In this document: positions 1 through 10,958 of the stretch, one piece after another
Layout: each line of letters begins with the position of its first letter
How positions within the stretch are numbered: position 1 is the stretch's first letter
NCBI GenBank assembly: GCA_002104905.1
Contig: MCFE01000498.1
Coordinates: 1-64,000, forward strand
Length of the DNA stretch: 64,000 nt
Reading direction: 5' to 3'
DNA from: Basidiobolus meristosporus CBS 931.73
Taxonomy: Eukaryota; Basidiobolomycota; Basidiobolomycetes; Basidiobolales; Basidiobolaceae
The notes under the pieces: generated by a model
Told to the model about the DNA's origin: nothing
The model's database searches: none
Seen by the model: the letters and a program-made list of their open reading frames with translations, nothing else
Translations under genes and position numbers: made by a program

Positions 1-686
1 TTTATAAGTTGGTAAATAGCTAGTTAGCAACATGCTGAGTAGCATTGTGAGAGTTTTGGAGATATTGGAAGTGACTTGTAGAGCAAGTAGCTCAAGAGGT
101 TCTCACTTGAAGATTTGTTTGTTGTAAAAACACCATGTTGTACCTATTTACTCACCTAACTTTGTCACTTGGATCATTATCTAAAAATCTCAGAGAATAC
201 TGAGCAAACTTCTTTTTGGAATTTGAATATCTTCACTCATACATCAGATGCCCAGAACATGAGATTTTGAGAAGTTATCCAAGTGGCTCAAAATCTTGAG
301 CCCTTGTTCTGAGATCTTCCTATACATATTCTACAAGTTCTTTTTCTGCCAAGATCATGCAAGGTATAAATTCCACTCTTACACTCATTAAATCAATAAG
401 TGATAGCATAACATAATCTACTTACTCTCCCAGTCACTTGCAGTATCTCCAGAATTCTTTTAACATTATCAGATGTAATAGAAGTATTTATACCCTTACA
501 TATACTTGGTATGACAGACAAATTGAATGTACTTAGGAAGGTCCCATAAGCATGTGTAAGGATTTTGGGGCTGGCTGAACAAACAATCAGTTTTTCATGT
601 TCTTTGTACCTGATATTAAGGTGAGAATAATTTAAGTATACCAAAGAACCTGGGCAGATTTCAATAAGATTTATAGACAATGATCC
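1..686. repeat. Nested, degenerate copia-family LTR fragments
   Basis: The stretch from about 119 resembles the LTRs at 687, 8199 and 54536 on the plus strand: it shares the start GTTGTAAAA, the block ACTCACCTAAC and the phrase GAGAATACTGA. About 41-115 and 450-681 match the same LTR in reverse complement. The fragments are diverged and abut one another, so this looks like an old LTR-into-LTR cluster. The short reading frames here show no protein signature and are not called. Confidence 0.7.
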
Positions 687-1034
687 TGTTGTAAAAATTG
701 TAATTCCACCTAAATATTCACCTAACCTAGTCACTTAGATCATTACCTAAAGTTCTTAGAGAATACTGACCAAATTCCTTGTCAGGATTTACTTGGAATA
801 TTTTCATCACAATATCAGGTACCAAGAACATGAAAGTTGGATAAGTTGCCCAAACAGCCCCACACTTTGCACACATGTTCTTGGAACCTTCCTAAACATA
901 TTCTACATGTTAAGCATGCCAGGACCATGTAAAAGTATAACTACTACTTTGATATTTGATAAATCATCAAGTGAAAACCACATAATCTACTTGTTCTCCC
1001 AATCACTTCCAATGTCTCCAAGACTCTTACAATG
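687..1034 (+). mobile_element. Solo LTR of a copia-type element, with target-site duplication
   Basis: The 348-bp element begins TGTTGTAAAA and ends at the position where related copies end TTACAACA; here the last bases have mutated. It is flanked by a perfect 5-bp direct repeat, GATCC at 682-686 and 1035-1039. No internal retroelement sequence follows, so it is a solo LTR left by LTR-LTR recombination. It is colinear with the LTRs at 8199 and 54536. Confidence 0.85.
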
Positions 1035-1139
1035 GATCCAAGGGACAAAGCAGGTTGGATATTCAGGTGGAATTACAAAACTTATAGCTAGTAGAATCTT
1101 ACATTACATGAGTGGTCCAGAGGTAAGCTAAATATTCAA

Positions 1140-4100
1140 ACAGATAGTCTAGTGAGAATGCTGTAAGCTTTGCAGTTACCCCTCAGAGTTTCAATACCTT
1201 GGTCACTACATCTATCTTGTGATCCTTATTACTACTTTGCTGAATTCTTTGTTGCAACTAACTTATATTAATGTCCCAAACAGCGGAAACTTCGCATGTG
1301 AATATTCTCAAAGCTAGCCAAAAGCCTCCAGTGAGGCAGCAAACTCCGCTCCAAAGATTTCTGCTAAAGTTTTGCTAATGAGTGGCGACTGATATCCATA
1401 TGCTTAGTGCTAGAATGAAATGAAGGAACTCTTCCTAATTGTATGCCACCACAAATATCATGAAACGATGTGATGGGCGAATTTTGAAACAGCTCAATGC
1501 TGGCGAAGTGAGATGGCGCAATATATGGACGCTAGAGCTGCTATCTATAGCGCCAGTCCTGGGTGTATTTCCCGGGGTGCCTGCTGCTGATCACTAGAAT
1601 ATCGATTCCCAAGCACGGCCAAGGTAGGGGGAATTCTGGCAACTGACCAGGAAAAAAATTCGGGATTGAAAATCCTCACCGGGGTGATGGCCGGTATGAC
1701 CAAGAATTTCAATGGAGGGTGGGTTTGGTGGCACGTAAGATCCACAGTGCCATTTACTGAGCATCGATAAAGATTTGGCTCTCGCCACACACAAGCATGA
1801 TCCATTGCAACACAGCCATCTCCATTCGGGCGAGCCATTAGCAGATGTATCCATAGATCTTTTCGCAGATATGAGACATACGAGATTCCCCTCCTCCCTC
1901 CCCCAATGAACTGGTCATCATGCGTTCTGTTCTTCGTTTGCAACACAATGCGGTCTCACTCTTAGCAATCAATCGAATCTCCATGGAGACACAACCGAGC
2001 TGGAGCAATGAATCAATTGAAACAGAAGCGACCACTAATCAGTGGCTATCATGATCCATTGTTCTATTCCGCAAGCAAGACGGACTTCCAGACTTTCACC
2101 AGCACCCGCATGTGACAGGCTGGAGTCAATGATGAGCGTTGGCTATGGCAAGAGGAAGTGGGTTCAAAGCCGATCATCACTATATTCGGGTGGGTCATAA
2201 GGGAAGCTATAGAGTGAGGGAATCGAACTCGGTAACAGCACGGGAAGTGAACTTGGCTTATTAATAGTGGCTGGGGCACTTCCGTCACCGAGCATCCAGA
2301 ACATCTTGCCTCGATGGACCACTCGAACGTGGGTTAATTGAGTTGCGGATCTAGCCTCGTTGTTTCTGTTTCTTGCCCCGGGCCCAATACATTTATGGCA
2401 CTCGCCCACATGGAGCATCCCTTCTCAGCCCACCACACCACCATTGCGGCTTAGCAGGATGGGACGAATGGTCGGTTCCGGAGCTGCCTCTTAGTATTAA
2501 GTGCAAAGCGTATTTGATCTGGTGGTCCGGCAGTAATAGAGCCGTATTGGGGGGTGCTTTATGAGGGAGGCGCCTTGACTTTCGGGCCTCAGGGTTAGGG
2601 TTGTCCCAGCGGGTTAGTGAGTACGGATGCCGTCGGTTTCATCCATGAAATTCGAGAACCTCGATAAGACACAAACCAATTACCGCCCTACGAAATTCAG
2701 CTAGTCAGGTGGGATAATTAATGTCTCCGGTGGATGGATTGATGAGCCAACTGAGCTGGTTCCCTTCCGGTCTCGGACCAGGCAGTTGATTCTCGCCTCA
2801 TTCACACCGAAGGCAAGGTTGGGTTAAACTCGCAGCTCAAGAGCATGTCAAGCAGACCCATCTGATAGCCAGTGCTGTACGATGGAGAGATGTTACACGG
2901 ACAACAAGTGGGATGTTTATGGCGAGGGTTGTTGATATGGTTCCAAATCCATAAAATTGCTTTCCCACTGCTCCTATCAGCAACTCCAGATAGGCTTACC
3001 AATCAGAGCCATGCAAGTTGCCATCCTTACACAAGCGATAGCCATATTTCGCAGCAAAGAGGAGGTGGCAATCTACTTTACTGATATCAATGCAGCCATA
3101 CACTACATGTCTGAGTTGTCGAGCGAAGCGCACTTCTCTCGAGGACGGATCGGATCGATCGCGCGTCCGTTCGTGGAAACAGCGCGTATATCATAGTGTG
3201 CTCATGCAAATTAAAATCCAGCTGGCCGCTGAAAAAAAACGCTTCTATGCAACCATCCCCATCTTTAACACCGTTACATGACCTTACTCCTTGGAATCGG
3301 CAGGCGGCCAATGGCAGGGGCATGCGGAGCACACAAGCTTAGATTAGGTTGCACAAGGCGATGACATCAAGCTCGTGTTGATATGGTGATCAATGGATAC
3401 ACGTACTGATACAGCACCTTGAGGGCACCAGAGACTCATCAGCAACCATAGGAACGCTTTGCCGCTGGAACAACCCCGATAGCAAAGAATGGTCTCTAGA
3501 GCCCCAAGGCCATCAGGCCAATATTCCCATTTAACCCAATTAACCTAAATAGTTTAAAATGAAATCGGTTTCGGAGCCAGCGATTAACCATATCGATCGC
3601 TGCTGCAAGGGCATCCAGATACCGGTACCTCAGTCTGGCCAATACAATCACCTTGGCAAAGTGTTCAGTGAGGGAAGCAGCGTGGGCAGGATGCACCGGA
3701 GTGGCGTACACAGACGGGAGCTCCGTACACTATACATGTAGGCATTCAGACACCCAACTTGGCAATTATGAGCAGAGCCTAGTGGGTGGAAGCTATCTTG
3801 GCCATCATCAACGACCATTTGCCACCGCAACCAAATTGGGCCAGCGTTGGTGATTTTATCCGATGTGGCTGCTGAATGAGACTGGGAAATTCGGAATGCA
3901 CCAATGGACAGGTCGAACCAGCTTGATAAGAAACCCCTAGAACTAGGTAAAATTGATTGGAGGTTCTATCTGATGAATCTGACTCTGTAAACCCGCCGGA
4001 AGAACACACAATCCTGATGAGTGAGATTTGGCGATCTTGGTGATTGAGTGAGTGTGGGTGCTGGTGCTGACGGTGGGTTGGCGCTTAGACGGGGAGCGAA

Positions 4101-4330
4101 TGTGCAGCATTGTTGATGAGCGTTTCGCCATATATGCATGCATGAGACGACTGAGACGAAACCTAGGAAACGCAAATCTTCTGGCCTTCAAACAATCGGT
4201 CAGGCTAATCAATTGAATCAGTCGATAGGCATGTATCGTGAGCGGATTCCTTCGATCACCAATCTAAGCAATGCCTATCAATGAGTCAATTTAGTTGGGA
4301 TATGAGTGTAACGCATATGACCAATTTGGG
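1140..4330. other. Intergenic region without a supportable gene
   Basis: Several short reading frames (up to about 133 codons) occur on both strands, but none shows a recognisable domain, a plausible initiation context or spliced continuation. A telomere-like AGGGTTAGGG lies near 2591. No tRNA or rRNA gene could be folded here by eye. I see nothing else that can be supported. Confidence 0.5.
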
Positions 4331-4373
4331 TTTTGGATTCCACATCCCCATCAACTCATCCTGGCTCAGAAAC

Positions 4374-4379
4374 TATAAA
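4374..4379 (+). promoter_or_regulatory. TATA box upstream of the CBM21 gene
   Basis: TATAAA lies about 127 bp upstream of the chosen ATG at 4501. This is a plausible core promoter with a roughly 100-nt leader, and it argues that translation does not start at the upstream in-frame position 4333. Confidence 0.5.
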
Positions 4380-4500
4380 TACCACCCACGGCGACCACCT
4401 TCCTGTCAACAGCTTGTCAAGTTCTTTCCCACCGACGCCAACACCAGGCAACAGTGTATCTTCCACTCCTTCATCCTTCTTGTTATATATCCTCGACGCA

Positions 4501-5592
4501 ATGCCTTTCGTTGGTGAGAACGCAAAGCCTAAGAAGCCTCTTCTGGTAAGAAAGAAGAGCGGGGAGATCGTCAGACCCGTGCTGAAACCCACTCTGGCGC
4601 GCACCAACTCTGCGCCTACCAAATTCGTACATTTTGATTCACAACTCGAGTATGTCAAGCTCTTCTTGAAGAGCGAACGTCCCGAGTCCATCTCCAATCC
4701 TCCTTCGGACGATGACTGTTCGGACTCGGACGATTACAGTGAGCTCTCCAGTGACAATGAGGAGGAAATGCAACTCACCATTCGTCTTCCAAACTTCCCA
4801 CCCTCCATCTTCTCGGCATACAACAAGCCGGTGACTGTGGAGAAGGTGGGTTTATCTGAGGATAAATCCTGCCTCATTGGCAACGTCATGGTTCAGAACC
4901 TTGCCTTCCACAAAAATGTCATCATCAGATACACATTTGATTTCTGGCAGAGTGTGGAAGAGATGTCCTTGGACTTTAAGGAGGTCGTCATCAACTCCAG
5001 CGAGTCTTTTCCCGGAGTGGACAAGTTCCAATTCTCCATCAACCTTAAGGACAAGGTGAGCGTCAAGCTTGGCGCCCCCAAGAAAAACATGTTCTTCGCG
5101 GTCAGGTACCAAGTGGATGGACAGGAGCATTGGGACAACAACGAGGGAGTGAACTATCAAGTTGAATTTGTTACTTCCAAGCCCAGGGCCCCCCGTTGCT
5201 CGTTTTCCATCAGCACCGCATCGAGCCGCGAAGACGCGATGAACTTCAAGCCTGCCCCTTTGAAGTCTGCATTCTCTGGCAAGTTGGGCTCTCGGTACAG
5301 CTTTGGTGTCTCTTTGGGATCTATGTTCACACCTCAACCCTTGACGGAGAAGGTGGAAAAGCCCAAGTCAACCTCCGCATACTTTTACACCACCAAGAAG
5401 TCCAACGGCTTCACCCACCCAGCCAACTCTTGGGATAATCACAACACCGAATTCGATTTCTCCTCATTTTCCGCTCGTAGCCAATCATCTTATCCAGCCT
5501 CCACTATCTACGGCTCCCCCGAGTATTATTCGTACAGCGGCTACAGCTCGCCCTACAGCGTCTCTCCTCCCGCTGCCTGCATCCGCGGCTGA
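4501..5592 (+). CDS. CBM21-domain regulatory subunit of protein phosphatase 1 (glycogen-targeting type)
   Basis: An intronless 363-residue protein. The start at 4501 follows a TATA box and opens with a basic N-terminus; an upstream in-frame extension lies in the probable leader. Near residue 46 there is an RVxF-type PP1-docking motif (KFVHF), followed by an acidic Ser/Asp region. A CBM21 domain spans roughly residues 95-225. Its hallmarks are VQNLAFHKNVIIRYT and, near the domain end, WDNNEGVNYQ. The tail is rich in Ser/Tyr. The family (yeast Gac1/Pig1, animal PPP1R3) brings PP1 to glycogen to activate glycogen synthase. That role is inferred from domain order. AATAAA follows at about 5711. 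Confidence 0.9.
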   Translation: MPFVGENAKPKKPLLVRKKSGEIVRPVLKPTLARTNSAPTKFVHFDSQLEYVKLFLKSERPESISNPPSDDDCSDSDDYSELSSDNEEEMQLTIRLPNFPPSIFSAYNKPVTVEKVGLSEDKSCLIGNVMVQNLAFHKNVIIRYTFDFWQSVEEMSLDFKEVVINSSESFPGVDKFQFSINLKDKVSVKLGAPKKNMFFAVRYQVDGQEHWDNNEGVNYQVEFVTSKPRAPRCSFSISTASSREDAMNFKPAPLKSAFSGKLGSRYSFGVSLGSMFTPQPLTEKVEKPKSTSAYFYTTKKSNGFTHPANSWDNHNTEFDFSSFSARSQSSYPASTIYGSPEYYSYSGYSSPYSVSPPAACIRG

Positions 5593-5599
5593 GAGACCC

Positions 5600-7470
5600 G
5601 CCAACACCTACCGTACTCTTTTATCGACGCATCCAAGTTTTGAAACACCTATGTAATTGTAGTCAATGGATCTAGTTGATCCGTGTATATATCTACTGTA
5701 TCCTATTAAGAATAAAAATCCACTCATTATCAACAGATCTTATCGGCATTTGGAGATAGGGAATTAGTTTGGGGACAGCGAATGTTTTGATCAGAGATCA
5801 GGATGAACCAAAATCCCAGTCTAGACCGCAGGCGAATAAGGTTTCAACGAGGATCGGACGTGGTTTTTCCACCCAGGAGCCAGCGCACGCTTACGGAGAG
5901 AGGGATCAGCTTGGGGGGACGTGCAGCCAGGTGAGTCAAGCAATGTATGTGGGGGCTCTAGACTGCACGCCACTTGAAAAGCGTCTTGCATTTGGAGATG
6001 AGTGTTGTTGTAAATACCTGAAACGTAAACTCAGCAACCACGTATCGAGGGTTAGCCAGCCGGATACGTCCTGTGCCGGATTAGGGAAGACTGGAGTCGA
6101 GCTTACCCAATACGGCAACAAAGTGTGGGCAAATCAAACTCCGGAAGCCACCTTTTCCATTCTTAAATTTGGATAAGGTGATGTCAACTCATATGTGGTA
6201 ATGGCTGGCTAATGCAACACAGTAATATGATGAAGTCATGGTTGTTGTCAAGATAGGCTAGCATCCGCATTTGGTAAGATTCGTTGCAAGCAATGTTTGT
6301 GTGCGACTGGCTCATCGATAGTGTTCACTCTATGGTCTCAACATGTTGACTCTGTGTTGACCACCTACACCCACACCCACGCGTCAGTAGAGAACCCAGT
6401 GGACCGAAACAAACCGGCGATCCTGCTCAACCGGTTGGTAGGATTAGAGTGGGCTTTACTTCGGCTGACCAATGGTGGATCGCTGTGTGTGGGTGATTCG
6501 CTGGGTCTGAAACACCAGTGGACTTGTTTGCCCTGAGGTGGTTTTGTTTCAGTCCGTGAAGCTAAACTAGTTTGCGTCGAGGATGAGGTGATGCTTATGA
6601 GATGATCACCAGACTCCTTGCATATATGAATTGCCAACTTGAATCAACTTGAAATACTCCGAATCCACCAAATCCACCAAATCCATCGAATCCAAGCTCA
6701 GCATCCATTCCTGCCACCGTGCCAGCGCTGCGTTGATCTGGTTTGTCAACTGGCAGGATGGCCAACACAACGGAATGCACAGAAGATCTGTCAAGGAGAT
6801 CAGGGCTGTTGCACGGATTTGGTGATGATTAGTGAAGCAGAGGGAGTTAATAATGCCATATAGATCCGCTTGTTTGATATCACTTGCTTTTGCTCCCATA
6901 GATTGTGGGAGTATTTGTGTGCGTCGCTTCTATACCCAAGTGCCTATTAGCAACCATTTCTAGTCTGTATTCCATTGAGCAGCCTAACCATATTGACATC
7001 TCTACTTCTGCATTAAGTCTATCAGTGTGTTTTCCACGACGGATTAGGCTGCAGATCATGAAACTTGGTTGGGCTGCTGAGGAGGGGATGTAGTAGAAGG
7101 TCGCCAAGATTTCGCCTCAAATATCCATTCACACGTCACAACCTAACTAAAATCTGAACCAAATGTGTGTCGGCGATTTGTTTTCATTTGGATTTGGCTT
7201 CACAATCATGCTGCCGGTTGACAATTTACAATCATGCTGCCAGTCGGAGTTCCTGGGCGGTTTCAAGGATATTGGAAATGCTGTTGTTTAGATATCCATG
7301 ACGTGTTGTTGCTCGGAGTTTGAAAGATTGCGCTCCTGTCACATATTTGGGCCATCACTATACTCTCTCGCCAGGGCATCCGTACTCTCCTAGGGGAAAA
7401 TGAAAAGTAAATTCGGAAATGTTTAGGTTTCTTTCGTATCACTACTATGGGTGTGCTGGTTAAGGAGGCC
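5600..7470. other. Intergenic region without a supportable gene
   Basis: Only short frames are present, the longest plus-strand one being about 135 codons at 5769-6176. They have no recognisable motif or splice pattern. A short run of AATCCACCA-like 9-mers lies near 6660-6690, and a direct repeat of ACAATCATGCTGCC near 7205 and 7230. Nothing else can be supported. Confidence 0.45.
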
Positions 7471-7479
7471 ACTCAAGCA

Positions 7480-8198
7480 AAAATTTGATGATTTTCTAAT
7501 AGGCCAAGTCCCAGTTTTTTAGAGCACTTCTTTCTTCCATTAGCTGTATCATTGCAACTTGATAAGGTGTCCTGGACAAGACAGTTTGCTAAGTAGTCAA
7601 AAAGCCCAAAAACTTTGCCCACATGCACTTGGGACCTTCCTGAGTATATTTTGCTGAAAGAGTAATGAAGATACTCAAAGTGCTTGGGTGAACAAGTAGA
7701 GTATGTGCTTTCGCATGATGCTTTATTGAATGTAAAGAGGATATTTATACTCTTAGATGATTTTTGCAAAAAAAACACAATGGATATACTTAGGAAGGCC
7801 CCAAAAAGATGTTTGAAGTTTAGGGATCTTTGGAAAGCTTTCAGATATTTCATGTCAAAGCACTTGAAGTTTTGGTGTTATACTCTTGGATCTTAGTGGG
7901 GAACTTGGCCAAATTACTCTAAGACTTGTAGACTGTAAGCTGAGTGACCAAGTCAAGAGAAAACTTCAGCACTATCACAAAATTGCAAGAGCTTTCATCT
8001 GATGATTTATCAAATGTTAAAGTGATATTGCACTTTCCCATGGTCATGGCAAGGAAGCAGGTGAGAATATCGAGGAGGGTGCAAAGCTTGAGGAGCTTTG
8101 GACAGCTTAAGATTTTTGATGACCCAAGTGTTGCAAGACACTTGGGAATATAGAAGGCAACTCAAGAGCTAGAAAACTGATTGACATTCACTTGTTCT
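7480..8198. repeat. Degenerate LTR debris
   Basis: The stretch contains mutated blocks of the same LTR family in both orientations, for example the reversed block CTTAGGAAGGCCCC near 7790 and GGGACCTTCCT near 7630. The short reading frames inside are by-products and are not called as genes. Confidence 0.55.
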
Positions 8199-8540
8199 TG
8201 TTGTAAAAATTCGGAATTCCACCTAAATACTCACCTAACTTAGTCACGTAGATCATTACCTTCAAATCCTAGAGAATACTGACCAAATTTCTTGTTAGGA
8301 TTTACTTAGAATATTTACCCAGAACATGCCCAGAGCATGGAACTTCTAAAAGTTGTCCAAACAGCCCCAAAATTTGCACACATGTTTTTGGGACCTTCCT
8401 TAACCTATTCTACATGTTTGTTATGCACAACCATGTAAAAGTATAAATACTACTTTTACATTCAATAAATCATTAAGTGAAAACCACATAATCTCCTTGT
8501 CCTCCCAATCACTTCCAATATCTCCAAGACTCTTACAACA
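8199..8540 (+). mobile_element. Solo copia-type LTR with perfect target-site duplication
   Basis: The 342-bp element starts TGTTGTAAAA and ends TTACAACA. It is flanked by the 5-bp direct repeat GTTCT at 8194-8198 and 8541-8545. It matches the 5' LTR of the element at 54536 over its whole length. No internal domain is attached. Confidence 0.9.
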
Positions 8541-8655
8541 GTTCTAAACTGCACTCAGTTAGTGTATCTATACTTCTAGGAGAGCTTTGTAGTGAAAAAG
8601 CTGATAATGTCTTATAATCACAGAAAGCTGTGCATTAAGTTTGGGGATTTTGCAC

Positions 8656-8996
8656 TATTGTAAGAGTTTTGGAGATATTGGAAGTGATTGGGAGAACAAG
8701 GAGATTATGTGGTTCTCACTTAACAAATTGTTGAATGTAAAGTAGTAATTATTCTTTTACATGATACTAGCAAAAAATACTTAAAACATGTCAAAGAAGG
8801 CCCCAAGAGCATGTATGCAAAGTTTGGGCTGTTTGGCCAACTTTTAGAAGTTCCATGCTCTGGGTACCTGATATTTTAGTGAAAATATTCCAAGTAAATC
8901 TCACAAGGAATTTGGTCAGAATTCTCTAAAATTTGTAAACTATGCTCCAAGTGACTAAGTTGGGTGAATATTCGGGTGTATTTACGAAATTTACAC
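8656..8996 (-). mobile_element. LTR of the same family in reverse orientation
   Basis: The plus strand begins TATTGTAAGAGTTTTGG, the reverse complement of the LTR 3' end. It runs to AAGTTGGGTGAATATTC, the reverse complement of the LTR 5' part. No clear target-site duplication is seen and the outer ends are mutated, so boundaries are approximate. It lies about 115 bp from the plus-strand solo LTR. Confidence 0.7.
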
Positions 8997-8999
8997 CAA

Positions 9000-10958
9000 T
9001 TAGGACTTCTGACTTTAATTACAGTCATGTACTATACACTGCTAATGAGTTTTCAATAAACTAATAGCTAAGCTTCATGATATGCATCAGAATGGTGATA
9101 TGGTGGCATATACATTGTATGTGGCATGCACCTAACTTATAGAACCTAATCACAGTTCTTTTACTGCTTTATAGTATGTTTCTGATAGAGTATGCGTAGT
9201 TGAACTTGCGAATGAATGACAAAGAAGTAGAGGAAGGAGCGCTCTAAGGAAGTCTTACGAAGCTGTGTTCAAAATAAGGGTTTTTGACACGTATGAATCT
9301 TGACATTCCTCTAGAATTTCATAACCTCAAAGAATTGTGATTATATATAAAATCACAATGCCACATAATTCCACATACTCTTAGGTGCGGGCAAACAGTG
9401 GATTGTAGAGGCAAAAAGAAATTTTCTTTGGGGGAGGGGACTAGAAAGCTGAAGTTGAGTTCGCTTAGTCTCACAGCTTAATCATTCATATATCTTCAGT
9501 TTCTACTTTACAAACCATGATTTGCTAACTGAAGAATTTGCTCGCAAGACATTAGCTTATATCATAATGTATGAATAATTTAGGGACGAAACTATTTAAT
9601 TCGATTTTAGAATCAATAGACTGACCTCAATTATGTCCATCCCGCAACACTCCTCGATCGAAGCATGCTTTTTAAAGTTTATTTCCCTACGTAAGCAACA
9701 ATTGAAATGGCTCCAACATCGGTACGAGTCGGAAATTTCCTAATCAAACCTCCATCTTTCAATATTTCTAGAGCCCTACCATATGAACATTATTTACGTG
9801 TTCAAAGCGAGCCCTTATCACCCATTAGTAGCTGTGGTATCATTCTTGGCGCTGTCACTTGGTAAAACGACACTAAGCGTCAACTCCCTCTTGATTTATA
9901 CGTGACCGGCTCTTTTGATATGGTGGCGCTGGAGATTTAGATGTTGCGCACCCTTCTGGCATTAACTGGATTTGGCAAGATTCTTGGTAGAGTTCCAATA
10001 TGACTGGTCATCTCTTGGAATCCACGCACAGATGTATTTGAGGAACACCACATGAGAGCCAACTGCAACATCAAAGCGCAGTTGTGGACTTGCTTTATAT
10101 GGAAGATCAGATCTTATCATTGCTCAAAGCGAGATACGACTAGCTAAATGCAAGACGTTCGGGGCTATCTGATGGAAATCTAAAACTCGGGTACTTCTCA
10201 AGGTTGATTAAGTATGGTAATTTGTAACATCCGATGGTGAATCTTATTCTCCAACAATATCCATTTTCTGTTGGCTCTCTATCTACATCCATTTTCTGCT
10301 GGCTCTCTATCTACATCCATTTTCTGCGGATGAAAATTCCACAAGTGACGCAAGTGGTTACGAATCAGAAGCAGCGTTACAATCGTAGATATTATGCTCT
10401 ACACTAGGATTATCAACAACCCAAGCATTCAAGCATACAGGCACACAGAGAATACGAGCTCTCAAAGATTTGCATACGATATATGGCTTCAATTGGTGCA
10501 TATTTTTAGGTTTAGAATCTTCTACTCAGATCAATATCCCCTAACCCTAGCCTCTAACCCTCATTGTTTCCTTTCTAGCATTGACATCAGCGAAACATAC
10601 CAATGATTTCTCAGAAATACAAATAGAATGTGATGTACATAGAATCAAATCATGTTAATCCTAGAAATCGATATCATTGCCTTATTAAGAAACAACTGTG
10701 TCACCGACTATTTAGGAATACCCGTCATCTTCCCAGAGCCAATGTATGTTTGGGAATTCTACTGTATTTTAGGAACACTCATACTATTTTCGTTTAGTCC
10801 TATTCATCTCTGGTACATTCTGTTTATAAGTCGGGCGTTTGCCAGTGTTTGCTCTTTATTTCCGTAGAGTTAGTGGAGGGTTGACAACGTTTGTTCCTTC
10901 ATGCAGTAGACGTTCAAGAATATACACACAGCTTTCATTCGACTCTCTTCCCTGCGAT
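9000..10958. other. Long intergenic region upstream of the potassium channel
   Basis: No gene can be supported in this A+T-rich stretch. It contains a short 28-bp tandem repeat near 10258 and an interstitial telomere-like run (CCCTAACCCTAG, followed by CTAACCC) near 10538-10560. The final few hundred bases presumably carry the promoter of the downstream channel gene, but no clear TATA box is placed. Confidence 0.45.
10258..10335. repeat. 28-bp tandem repeat, about 2.5 copies
   Basis: The unit starts ATCCATTTTCTG and ends CTCTCTATCTAC. It occurs twice in full and once in part, with a single-base difference (TGTTGG versus TGCTGG). It is non-coding and about 0.6 kb upstream of the channel start. 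Confidence 0.8.

Noticed and set aside
1545-1946. 133-codon minus-strand frame
   Set aside because: No domain, no codon or splice support, overlapping competing frames; composition looks like chance reading of non-coding DNA.
2064-2300. Possible tRNA-like T-arm motifs (GGTTCAAAGCC near 2161, GGGAATCGAACTC near 2218)
   Set aside because: The stems on either side do not pair, and no acceptor, D- or anticodon-arm could be folded in the expected spacing.
5769-6176. 135-codon plus-strand frame
   Set aside because: No recognisable motif, no ATG at the called start, and no promoter or polyadenylation context.
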